Assembly: GCA_015680685.1 (NCBI GenBank)
Contig: MNCI01022616.1
Coordinates: 182,874-246,873, forward strand
Reading direction: 5' to 3'
From: Gnetum montanum
Lineage: Eukaryota > Streptophyta > Gnetopsida > Gnetales > Gnetaceae
Length of the DNA stretch: 64,000 bases
In this document: positions 47,822-58,829 of the stretch, piece after piece
Layout: each line of letters begins with the position of its first letter
How positions within the stretch are numbered: position 1 is the stretch's first letter
Position numbers and translations under genes: made by a program
Notes under the pieces: model-generated
Told to the model about the DNA's origin: nothing
Database searches by the model: none
Seen by the model: the letters and a program-made list of their open reading frames with translations, nothing else

Positions 47822-50501
47822 ATGAGCTTTATTCAAGACATAGATAACAATGAAAATGAAATAGATAGTACTCTATTGGAGGAAAATGCATCGCAAGAAG
47901 AAAATGTCTTAGATTGTAATATGGAAATTTTGAAACCATTTGCAAAAGGTAGATTTATTTTGAAATCTCCATTAAAACAATTCGTAACACAATTAGACAC
48001 TTATAGGAGTGAAGGAGGTTGAAGCAAAAGATGGAAGTGTCATGTATGTAGCCATGAATTCACTGCAAGTGGTACACGAATACATCATCATTTCTTTCAA
48101 ACATTAGAAAATAAAACATGAACATGTGTTATTGCATGTAAATTTCCATAAAGCTATGTATGACTACTTTCAAGCAAAGACTATGATAAAGAGCATTACT
48201 GTAAGTATTCGAATAGGAAAGTAAGAACAAGACAAAGGATGTTGTACAACCAACAAAAAGAAAAATGGTTAAACAAACAGAAATAAGTTTTCAAATTGAA
48301 ACAAAATAAAATAAAAGCTAATATCAGTATTGCAAAAATGTTCTATGCAAATGGATTACCATTTAAACTTGTATGTACTCCTTCATTCAAAGAAGCAATT
48401 CGTTGTGCCATTGAAATAGATAATATTTTTAAATTTTAAATTATCATTTTTAATTTAAAAGTATTAGTAAAACTAATATTTTTATATGGACGGTCCATCT
48501 TATATCCCTCTAACTAAAGATAAAATACGAAATGATCTTCTTGATGAGAGGTATGGACTTGGCATGAAAAAGTTGGAGGAATGTAAGCAATTTTGGCAGC
48601 AAAGTGGTTGTTCTATTATAATGGATAGATGGAATGATATTTGTCAATGTTTATTAATTAATATTATAATTAGTTGTCAACTTGGACCATTTTTTCTTAA
48701 TGCTACAAACTGTTCCAATCATATAAAAGATGCTAATTTTCAAGCCAAATTATTAGAGACAGCAATTGCAACTATTGGTTCAAGCAACATTATTCAAATT
48801 ATAATAGATTCAGCTCCTGTTTGTAGACGTGCAGAAAAATGATAGAAATGATTCATTCAAATATATTTTGGACTCCTTGTTGTGTTCATTATCTAAATAA
48901 TACACTTCGTGATATTGGTAAAATTGATTGGGTGAAAAAGCTTATTATAGATGCAAGAGACATACAAATTTTCATTTGCAATCATCATTATTCAAATTCC
49001 TTGTTCAGGGAATGTAGCAAAAATAAGACTTTCAAAAAGCCTATAGAAACAAGGTAATAGAATACAAAAATCTATATTGTGTGTTTTTTAGAAATTTGAT
49101 TTATTAATGCTAAACTAATTATAAATTTTGTAAAATAGGTATGCTTCATATTTCATAATGTTGGAGAGAATGCAAGAGATACAAGAATCATTACAAACAA
49201 TGGTTATAACCAATAAACGGAAGAATTGGGAGGAAGCCAACACAACTATGGGAAAGAGTGTTAGAGAAAAGATTTTATCAGATGAGTGGTGGAAACAAAT
49301 GAAGTAAGAAATAATTTATTTGAAATATAATTCTTTATTTTTTATTATTTGCATCTTTATATCTTATTAAAAATAAGTATTTGTTATATTGTAGGAGGAT
49401 TGTTAGCATGTTGCAACCTATTGTTGATTTCATTCGTTATGCTGATACAGATACACCTGCATTAGGAGAAATTTATGTAATTTATGAAAATATGTTAACA
49501 GAAATTAAAAAAAGGGTTATAGAAATGGATAGCTCTCTTGATTTTTATAATGCTCAGTTACTTCCATTGATTCTAAAAAGATGGAATGCTACAAATACCC
49601 CATTGCATATGGCTGCATATGCATTAAATATTAAGTGGTATTCTTCAAAACATAGAAATAAAAATCCAACAAGGCCTTGTGATGATTTTGATGTAAGAAC
49701 AGGTTTTTTAGAATATGTTAAACGATTATATTCACCTTGTGAGACTAGCTTAATTAGAAAGGAATGGCTTCAATTTACTAAAGGACATACAAAAACATTT
49801 AAATGTGAAGATGCTATACTTGATATGGATGAAATAGCTCAAGAAGATCTGGTGGAGTTTGCATGGTGGAGATATTCTTAAACTTCAAACTTTAGCAGTG
49901 AAGCTTCTTTCTCAGGTAATACGATCAGTTTTTCATTAAACATATAACAAATATTAATACGTATTAATTTTCTTAATTAATTTATGAAATGTGATGTTTG
50001 AAAACTTGAAATAGTGATATTTTATATATCATTATGCATTCTCTAAACACCATGATTAATAGGCTATTAGGTCTTAAGCTTCAAATGAGTTTGCTTATTG
50101 ATGAAGTTTTGAATAATTTATAAAATGAATCTTTTAACAATGCAAAAATTTTCTTTTGTTTTTATCATTTATGTAGGTTGCATCTTCTTCTGGTGTTGAA
50201 AGAAATTGGTCAACATATTTTTTCATTCATCGGATCAAAAGAAATAGTCTAGCTCCAAAAAAAAGCTGAAAAATTAGTATCTATTCATAGCATGATTAAA
50301 TTGGAAGAAAGAAAGGAAATAAAATATAGGCAATCTTCTACTCTTCGTTGGGATGTTAATGTTCCTGGAGCAATGAATCTTAATATTGATGATTCAATCC
50401 TTGATGAAGATGATTACCATGCAAATGATATTAATGACATAGAACAAAATGAAGCAGGTTTTACAAATTTACTCTTTAGAGTAGAGCAAGGAGAAAATAT
50501 A
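47822..50501 (+). pseudogene. hAT-superfamily transposase (DUF659 type)
   Basis: Start ATG 47822 (MSFIQDID). After a TGA at 48020 a BED zinc finger follows: WKCHVCSHEFTASGTRIHHHF. The linker to FYANGLPFKLV has many stops. The DUF659 region, 48486 onward, reads QSGCSIIMDRWND, FFLNATNCSNHIKDANF, then WTPCCVHYLNNTLRDIGKI. Introns at 49054-49138, 49304-49394 and 49916-50176 have GT...AG ends and join in frame. A one-base frameshift lies near 49850: the other frame continues WWSLHGGDILKLQTLAVK. The dimerisation region follows, with VASSSGVERNWSTYFFIHR. The 3' end runs into an N gap. Domain order fits plant hAT transposases. No terminal inverted repeats were found. It is inactive. Confidence 0.8.
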
Positions 50502-51076
50502 NNNNNNNNNNNNNNNNNNNNNNNNNNNNNNNNNNNNNNNNNNNNNNNNNNNNNNNNNNNNNNNNNNNNNNNNNNNNNNNNNNNNNNNNNNNNNNNNNNN
50601 NNNNNNNNNNNNNNNNNNNNNNNNNNNNNNNNNNNNNNNNNNNNNNNNNNNNNNNNNNNNNNNNNNNNNNNNNNNNNNNNNNNNNNNNNNNNNNNNNNNN
50701 NNNNNNNNNNNNNNNNNNNNNNNNNNNNNNNNNNNNNNNNNNNNNNNNNNNNNNNNNNNNNNNNNNNNNNNNNNNNNNNNNNNNNNNNNNNNNNNNNNNN
50801 NNNNNNNNNNNNNNNNNNNNNNNNNNNNNNNNNNNNNNNNNNNNNNNNNNNNNNNNNNNNNNNNNNNNNNNNNNNNNNNNNNNNNNNNNNNNNNNNNNNN
50901 NNNNNNNNNNNNNNNNNNNNNNNNNNNNNNNNNNNNNNNNNNNNNNNNNNNNNNNNNNNNNNNNNNNNNNNNNNNNNNNNNNNNNNNNNNNNNNNNNNNN
51001 NNNNNNNNNNNNNNNNNNNNNNNNNNNNNNNNNNNNNNNNNNNNNNNNNNNNNNNNNNNNNNNNNNNNNNNNNNNN
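50502..51076. other. Assembly gap, 575 N
   Basis: Run of N after the hAT transposase. The end of the transposon is probably hidden here. Confidence 1.
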
Positions 51077-51188
51077 GATTCCGTACAGACCGTTTTCATC
51101 AGCAATCCGTGACCAGGAGAAAGCTTAAGCAGGCCCTGTATATATTCAAGATTACCTGGTCATCAAGGAATGTGCCATCATCCCCATC

Positions 51189-51422
51189 TTATTTCCAAAA
51201 GGCTGATGCAGAAAATATAAAATCCACGACAACAATGGTGCTGCACAACTGCATATTCAACCCACACTTTATTGGCAAATATAATAGCCAAGAATTCGGC
51301 AGAGGATCTCGTAGCCTACGATGCATACTTGTTTGCTTCGTAATTGTAATTGGCGAGTAGCAGCGATGAAAAAACATGGCTACACTGGCAAAGAGAACCA
51401 ACAGAGTGGCAGCGTCAACCAT
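51189..51422 (-). CDS. Possible first exon of a secreted protein
   Basis: A 77-codon frame starts MVDAATLLVLFASVAMFF, a plausible signal peptide, and continues without recognised domain to FIFSASAFWK. There is no homology I can name and no clear splice partner. It may be chance. Confidence 0.2.
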   Translation of the reverse strand: MVDAATLLVLFASVAMFFHRCYSPITITKQTSMHRRLRDPLPNSWLLYLPIKCGLNMQLCSTIVVVDFIFSASAFWK

Positions 51423-52467
51423 GTCAAAGTTGGTGCCATTAATTTAAACAAAAAGGTTTGCATGCCATATCGTGAAGAAAGCCGAAACATAGCGGACTAA
51501 GATATTTCTCAGGCAAGTAATATCTAAATTTAAAATAATTTTATATCTTCCCATTGAAGAGGGAAGATGGTATATCAATGACATGATTTTTGTTAAAACC
51601 CCTTTATTATATTAATTTGTTTAATGATCATCCCAAATTACTTAAATGGATAATCAACCATAGGATCCACCATTCTTACGGAATAATTTATCTTTTTATT
51701 ATTGTGATGAAATGGCATTATTTATATTTTTTTAAAAGCCTATCTAATATTATTTTATAGCTCCAATATTTATAACAAGGTGACCCCCTATGGTAATTTG
51801 TAATTTTTTATCTTTCAAAATTATGAGACATGTATTTTTGATAAAAGAAGAACAAGATGAAGACAAAGAAAGCCTAGGCAACAACCAAAGCAAGATAAAG
51901 ACATGACCTCAAGCCTGCAACATCATGAGCATGCTGATGATAAGATAATGCACATTATCTATTCAATGCAACCTTACATGGCAAACTTAATTCTTGAGAA
52001 TGTGCACTATTAAATATTTACCTTTTCATGGTATCGGTTACAATTTTCTTTATTGAATGCTCAATACATTTATATTAGAGCGAGAACATGGGGATAGTTG
52101 TTTTAAATTTTAAAACAAAGCATCGATGTGATTGGCTATGAAAAATCCCATCAATGCTGCGATGGCATTTTTAAGTTATATTTCACATTTCCTAGGGTGT
52201 TTCTACACCTATCCAAGATTGAAATTTGAGTGGAAATGCCAATATGCAATGCCTTGGTTTAATGTTTGCAATTAAATAGTTGCCAAAGAATGGAGCTATC
52301 TATTTATAGAATGTACATATTTAGGGCAAACTATATAAAAATACACACAGCATTTGCATAGTAGATGCTAGTGTTGTGGCCAATCTCACCCATGCTATTG
52401 CATGAGGCCATGATCAACAAAACTATCCTGTAAAATCATATATTGTTTCACCAATTAATGTTAATCT

Positions 52468-52567
52468 GCAGGAAGGTGGATTGACATGCAAAAAGGTGAA
52501 TTGACGTGCAGGGAGGTGGACTGACATGTAAGAAGGTGGACCGACTTGCAGAAAGGTGAAATGTCAT
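52468..52567. repeat. Five 20-bp tandem repeats
   Basis: GCAGGAAGGTGGATTGACAT and four diverged copies, exactly 20 bp each. Confidence 0.85.
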
Positions 52568-53377
52568 TAGTAGGCAACTATAAAGTAGAGACTGTAGACA
52601 ACATAGAGAGAGGGAGGTGGGGGAGGAGAGCGAGGGCCTCCTTAACAAACAAGATCTCTTCCTAAATAGCTACATCTCTCTCCATTGAGGTGCATGCAGG
52701 TGGGCAAGGGTTGAGAAACCATTAGACGGTGAATGTTTTTCTCTATTCTCCTATTTTTCTTGGGGCAACAGCGGTGCAACTGTGGCAGGCGGGTTCTACA
52801 GTCTTGTTTCTTTATTCTTAACAATAGACTAGTCACAGTTAGTAGCGGTAGAGCTATGTGGACAGTGGTCAACAATCTCAGCAGGAAATCAAGAGGTGGT
52901 GGTTTTCATTTCCCATTTTATGACAAACCCGTGACAGTGGTAGACATAGGACTAGAGACAACAATGCATTTACAGGCACATGATAGCGAGATCTGGTGGC
53001 TTGTTCTCTCTCTCTCTCTTTGTGCTGCAATGTTGCAACAGTTGATAGTAGTAGTTGTAGGCACGAGTTTTACAATTTCATTCTATTTTTGGTGGGTAGT
53101 GCATCCCCAACAAGGTTCTCCAAACAAGGACGAATTTCCCTCTCTCGTGCTAGTGATGAGCCATGTTTTGTTTATGCGTTAGAGATGCATCAGCGGGCCC
53201 CTTCATCTAGCCTCTTCTCTCTCTCTCTCTCCTCTAGAAGCTATAGGTAATGTTGGTTATGGTAGTGTATGCAATGAACCAATGATGATGAATGGTAGTA
53301 GCAGTTGGGAAGCAAGGAAAATTTATTTTGGTTACTTTTTGTATTCTTAAATTTGAGACACTCATTCTAATTAAAAT

Positions 53378-53381
<4 letters not shown>

Positions 53382-53414
<33 letters not shown>
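53382..53414. repeat. (CT)n microsatellite
   Basis: About 33 bp of pure CT repeat directly before the left inverted repeat arm at 53429. Confidence 0.95.
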
Positions 53415-53418
<4 letters not shown>

Positions 53419-53428
53419 TTTTCAAAAG

Positions 53429-53570
53429 GCTACATAGCCCTCTCTAGCTGAGACTATTACCAAGTTTTCATACCTATATGAGAGGCGCCCTAGGCAATAG
53501 TCTTCTCAAACGAGTTTTTTTTCCCTGATGTTGGTGCATCCAAAATTTATGCATCAATAGCTAGTATGTA
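53429..53570 (+). repeat. Left arm of inverted repeat around the UGT gene
   Basis: Pairs with 56117-56247 in reverse orientation at roughly 75 percent by eye. Shared blocks include AGCTGAGA, GCCCTAGGCAATAGTCT and GTCCAAAATTTA-like sequence. The two arms enclose 2.5 kb with the UGT pseudogene. Confidence 0.7.
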
Positions 53571-54477
53571 TAATATATATATACAAGGTTATACATAGTG
53601 CTTCACTAAGTGCATAAGGTGAAAAATTCTAAAGATATTTACTAATATATATAGAATTTATAAAAAAAAAGGAATTAAACACTCGCATTTGCAGTTATTA
53701 TTGCAAATGCATACCACTCTTCTACCCAGGTTGGTTAATAAATACTATATTGTTTATATAATTTGAACATATTTTTAAGTCTTACCCTTGCCTACTAGCA
53801 AGCACATAATCATGATTAAAATGGGCATGCAATGTATATGGATGGGTGGACCCATGAACCAATGTGGATCTACCTCTAGTTTCTCATATCTTTGTGTTAG
53901 AAACCATAAAACTAGGTTGTACAATAAACAATATTTGTGTGGTATTTATGATAAATAAAATTACATCATTGCATTAAAATATTAGGGAAACTATATCATT
54001 GTACCAGAAGATATTGCATTTATAAATTATGTAAATATTATATAAATTCAAAAATAATACAAACTTGACTTGTATTTTTAAATATTTTATAAATAGCCCT
54101 ACATTAAAGAACTAACATTCTTTGGGTTTTTGTGTGTTCAGTCTCCTTTCAGAATTGTTTGGGTATGTACCAGATAATTAAAGTATGAAACTAAATCATT
54201 CACATGTCAAAATTCATTTATTGGCCTATGTGGCTTCACTAAAATTTACAAAGTCCCAAGTCAACCGGTCGTAGGTCTTAAATGAAAGATAAAGCCTTGC
54301 CTATCCATCCCCTATTTAAACCTGGTAACAAAGAGGAAAGCATCCCCTAAGGGTACAATTATTGTTAGATATTTTTGAATACTCCTAACTCCTATCATAA
54401 TAACTTTTCTTGCCATTCAAAACACTCAGTCTATTTCCGAGTACTAACCATTCAAAACAGTGATTTCGTGTATACTA
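53571..54477. other. AT-rich sequence 3' of the UGT pseudogene
   Basis: No gene is seen. Composition changes sharply to GC-rich at 54478. Confidence 0.5.
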
Positions 54478-55910
54478 TTACAGCGGTCGGTTCCAGAAGA
54501 TTTCCAGTGAGACAGTCGCAGCCATAGCGTTCCAGGAACTGCCATGTTCTTGCAAAGCTTGGCAGGCCTCCCTCTGCAACTCCTTCACTCTTTTCCTCAC
54601 CTTCTTCCCGGCCTCACCCCTCATCAAATCCACCACGCGTCTCTGCAACTCTTCGGCACTTACAAACCCATCATTATGATCATCCATCTCCACCCCTATT
54701 CCAACCCCAAAAAATTCACTAATAATAGCAACATTAACATGTCGCTCTGCAAACATGGGCCATGCCATAATTGGAACACCGCAAACAATACTCTCCACCG
54801 TGGAATTCCAGCCGCAGTGGCTCACGAACCCGCCCACCGCCGCATGCGAAAGCACATCCATCTGAGCCACCCACGCCGACACAACCCGGCCCCGGTCTCG
54901 GGTCCCTTCAACAAACCCGCCCGAAAGAATGTCCTCCACGCGTCGGCCGTCCACGTCCATGGCCTCCAAATAACTAGTCGAAAGCTCCAACGGCAGCCGG
55001 ACGACCCACAAAAACCGGCACGCGCTCATCTCCAGACCCCGCGCAATCTCTGCTACCTGCGTCACGGACACCGTAGCACCGCTACCAAACGAAATGTACA
55101 CCACCGACCGCGCCGGCTGCAAATCCAGCCACTTCAAGTATTCCTCCATTTCTGGTTTCGTCTGACCGGACCCGGAGACGATAGGACCGACGGCATAGAA
55201 CGGTGGGATGCGGCCGCGGAATCGTTTGTGAAGGAGTGCAAGGAGGGGTCCTTCCATGGCGTCCATGGTGTTGATGCAGATGCCGGCAGTGCGGCGGAGA
55301 TGGAGACAGCTGCGCAGAAATTTCTGGAAGAGCGGTTCGGATGGGTCCTCGTTCATGAGCGCTGAGCCAGCACGCACGGTAGGCCCAGAAATTGAATATC
55401 GAAGTCGACATCCTTGAGCGCCATCCGGATCTACTTCGCCAGCACCGGCATCTCCAGAATGAGGGCTGCATACGCCGCAGACATCGTCAGGAAGACCTGT
55501 GCCGGAATGCCTTCCTCCGCAGCGGCGTCGATGAGATTGGTGCAGAACATGTCCGTTATCAGGCACGCCAGACGGCTTTCCCGGACCAGGTGCCGGACCG
55601 GTTCCTCGCATGATAACGCTGCCAGGGTTATGCGCTCGTCCATTCTGAGGCTCTAGTCCGAGAGCTGCGGGTCCGGAATGATGAGGAGGTCGATTAGCAG
55701 GCCGGACGATTTCAGAGCGTCCAGGTGGGGGCCTGTTCTTGGGTAGCTGTGCGAAGATTTGTTGAGAATGAAGGTGATTTTGCAGCCGAAATCCGCAGCC
55801 AGACGTCGGCACAGCTTGCAGAACAGGATGACGTGACCGACGCTGGGAATTGAAAACACAGCAACATCGAGCAGTTGCTTGACTTCGGTTTTCTTCTACT
55901 CGCACGCCAT
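54478..55910 (-). pseudogene. Family-1 UDP-glycosyltransferase (UGT) pseudogene
   Basis: About 477 codons, the usual plant UGT length. Such enzymes move sugar from UDP-sugars to small molecules in the cytosol. ATG at 55910-55908 (MACE, then a stop). In the N-terminal frame are FSIPSVGHVILF with the catalytic-type His, and LITDMFC with the partner Asp. In-frame TAGs fall at codon 5, about 55653 and about 55443. A frameshift near 55380-55395 switches to the C-terminal frame: VVYISFGSGATVS, FLWVVRLPLE, and the 44-residue PSPG box with WVAQMDVLSHAAVGGFVSHC, GWNSTVE and AWPMFAER. Position 44 of the box is Arg where Gln (glucose) or His (galactose) is usual. The gene has no intron. It resembles UGT72/88-like enzymes, a loose call. 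Its GC content is much higher than its flanks. Confidence 0.85.
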
Positions 55911-56116
55911 GGTTGGTTACTATGAAGCATGAACTATGATGCCGGATCAGTGTGTATCGGAATTAAGACTAAAAACTATAAATAGAATTTTGGGAGAGCA
56001 TACCTCATGATGATTGGCCAACATTTTGTGTGGCCATGGAAGGCGTGTCCGAAGACACAAATGGAATTTTAGATTGGGTAGAAAATGGTCTCTCAAGTCT
56101 CAACCAAAGAAGTCTA

Positions 56117-56247
56117 GAACCATTGATGAGTAAATTTTGGACACGCAAACACCTGTGAAAACTCATTTTAGGAGACTATTGCCTAGGGCATCTCCCGTAT
56201 GGGTACGGAAACCCAGGAATGGTCTCAGCTGAAAAGGGCCATGTGAC
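56117..56247 (-). repeat. Right arm of inverted repeat around the UGT gene
   Basis: Reverse-complement partner of 53429-53570, about 200 bp upstream of the UGT start. No target-site duplication was found outside the arms. Confidence 0.7.
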
Positions 56248-56359
56248 AATAATAATAATCATAATATTTTAAGCAAAATATTAAAAACTTANAGAAGATT
56301 TAGCCACCATCTCCAAATAGGGGTTAGACGTCCCAGAAGAGGCCCTAATTGCTACTTAG

Positions 56360-57492
56360 TGTCAACTACACCTATGATGGCAGCGACCTCCTCCGGCTTA
56401 ATCTTTTATATTCAGTCAAACAAAGTATACAGGAATTTTGTATGTTGTAGAAATAAAGGAAGATAAGATAAAGCACCAAGACACAGTTTACGTGAAAATA
56501 AAGTTACGCACAAAACCCAAATTCAAGATAACCTTATATAAAAAAAAATAAAAAGTAGATAGATGGTTGCCACGATCAAATTACACCCGATACACCAAAG
56601 CTAAATTGCAAGGATCCATGAAATGGATAAATTGTTCAAAATCAAAGCATAGATTCAGATAAACAGAATTCAAAGATGGAATCCTTATTAGAGGAAAACC
56701 TCAGATATTAAAGTAAATCGTCAAGATCCTCGTTACTCATGCGAAGATCCGAACAAAATGATCGGAACAGAAAATCTTACTCAAAGTTCTGATTTAAAAA
56801 GAATGATAGACATGTTTCAGAATTGATTACAGGATTCAAAACAAGGACAGCAAAATAGAGATAAAAAAACCCAATCAACTGAATCAAAGAAAAGAAAGAA
56901 CAGAGAAAGATGCTCTCAGAGAAAATAGGTGCTGCCCCCTCTGGCCTGCGAAACCCATCCTCTACGCCTCCAGATCTGCGCTTCTCTAAAACCCTGCCTC
57001 TGCGCCTAGATCTCTCCGCTTTCTCCTCCAGGAAACAGGCCTATGTCCCCTTTAAATAGTGGCCTTGCGAGAGAAAAATCCTAACCCTAAACCGCAAGCT
57101 GCCTTTTCCACATCAACTACAACGTCAGCCACCTAAAATAAAAAAAGAAAATAAGCCTTAAGTTTATATTTTATTTTTTCAATGCACATTGGTCGGTCCT
57201 CATTCCTTTTATTTTTTATTTTTTGGTGGGTGACGTTCTCTTTAGCGCAGTCCTATTGCTCATGATTTGTTCTGTATTAATTTATTTTTCTTTTAAAAAT
57301 CTATTTTTTTATGGGCCAACAAAGCCCACCAGCACATGGACAATTGCTTTGCTTTACTTTGTAAATAAATAAATAAATAAATGCGTGCTTCACCTCCAGA
57401 ATCTCTCTGTTGCTTATCGAAATATTATTGTTTTAATGGTGGTCACGTTGATCAAGGCCCTATGCCTAGCATGGGTGAGGTTGGCCTCAACA
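56360..57492 (-). repeat. LTR, probably the 3' LTR of element F
   Basis: On the minus strand it starts TGTTGAGGCC (57492) and ends near 56360. The promoter-like CTATTTAAAG (plus 57050-57059) lies inside. A polypurine-like GTTTGGGGGC (minus, 57497-57506) precedes it. CTTAG stands on both sides (56355-56359 and 57493-57497), which could also mean a solo LTR. There is no second copy in the window to confirm the ends. Confidence 0.5.
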
Positions 57493-58819
57493 CTTAGCCC
57501 CCAAACTACAGATTGCATGCAAGTGCAAGAACTAGAAAATTTTAAATGAAAATGCAAATGGTGGGGAAACAAAAACAACATGAAACAAGAAATGCAAACT
57601 TGAAAGTAAACTATAATGTTCTAAACATGATCAAAATAACCAAATAATCAAAAGAGATACCGACATAGGCCATCCAAACAACCATTAAAATCTAAATATA
57701 TAATTTATTGATATTTTGACTAAGATCTATAGATATATATGTGTAATTATATATATATATATGTAGATATATACTTAAGCTCTCATTCTCAATATTCTCA
57801 CAAGGTAACAGTAAAAGTATGCAGACTATTTTGAGCAAGTGACTTATACAAAACTTAATGAGGAGGATGAGCTAAAACTCATGTTAGATCATAGTAAGCC
57901 ACAACTTTCAGATTTTTCCTTGGTTATTATTTTTTTTCTTTTTTCACCTTTTTTCTTTTTTTTTTTTTTTTGTCTTTTTCACTTTTTGAAAAACTTAAAT
58001 TTAAAAGGGGAAACGGAGGTTAGGGTGAGGATTGCTGCCGGACCCCATCACACTCAAGAACTTATTACACTGCCAATGAACACGGTCCTCATTTTTTGTT
58101 TTGTTTTATTTTTAAGGAAACTTTGCTCATGGTGTACTTCATTCTTGAGGTAGGAATTCCAACACGAGTCTGGCCGATTAGCTGCACTGCCAAAGAGCAT
58201 GGTCCTTTTGGAAACTTTGCCCATGGTGCAGTTCAACCCTCGTGTATGTGCCTTTGATTGGTGGCATCATAGCAGGTCTCCTGGGTGGCTAAGGGTTCTC
58301 AAGTAAAAATGAACACACTTCACCCTGTTGTTCACAGGATAGCCATGGATCATCTTACCTAAGGGCTTCGGCTTATGAGAGGAAAGGATAGAATTTTCCA
58401 AGGTCACCTAGTAATTATGACTAACCACTCTCCAACATCACATATCCTACACTCACATGATCATGATGATAGCATGATAAGCTTGTATAAATCAAATGCT
58501 CTATAATCAAACATAACAAATAAACTGAAACTTTGAAATCAATTGGAAAGAGTTATTGTATAAAATATAAAGCGGATTTTATAGCATTATATCATAGTAA
58601 TAGTAAATTATATCATACCTACATTATTTTCCAATGGTGTTAAGATGACCCAATATCAAGTAACTCAAATGACCAATGATTATTAAAATCATGTGAAGAA
58701 CACAGTAATCAAAACAATATGCTAAGAAGAAAATGATGAAAATGCAAGAAAAATATGGAAATGCAATAATATACATATGAAATGCAAAGAAAACGGGGAA
58801 GAAAACATGCAACTAAGAA
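57493..58819 (-). other. 3' non-coding region of element F
   Basis: No gene. A poly-T tract (57950-57970) and (AT)n near 57742-57770 lie here. The region from 58010 to 58300 shows a twofold repeated block with gctcatggtgtacttcattc/gcccatggtgcagttcaacc. Confidence 0.4.
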
Positions 58820-58829
58820 TCTACCAGAT

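Larger units (their letters stand above)
51430..53428. other. AT-rich interval with short repeats
   Basis: No gene is recognised. It contains a 5-copy 20-bp tandem repeat (52468-52567) and C/T-rich tracts near 53003, 53218 and 53382-53414. Open frames at 52733-53250 lie in low-complexity sequence. Confidence 0.5.

Noticed and set aside
52733-53250. Frames of 84-149 codons near the CT tracts
   Set aside because: Composition is driven by simple repeats; no motif.
54544-55365. 273-codon plus-strand open frame opposite the UGT
   Set aside because: Shadow of the GC-rich UGT coding strand; no domain, and the PSPG box is on the other strand.
55395-55905. Upstream part of the long minus-strand frame ending at 54478
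   Set aside because: Out of frame with the UGT N-terminus (which reads in the +1 frame from 55910). The residues there resemble no UGT motif, so a frameshift, not an N-terminal extension, explains it.
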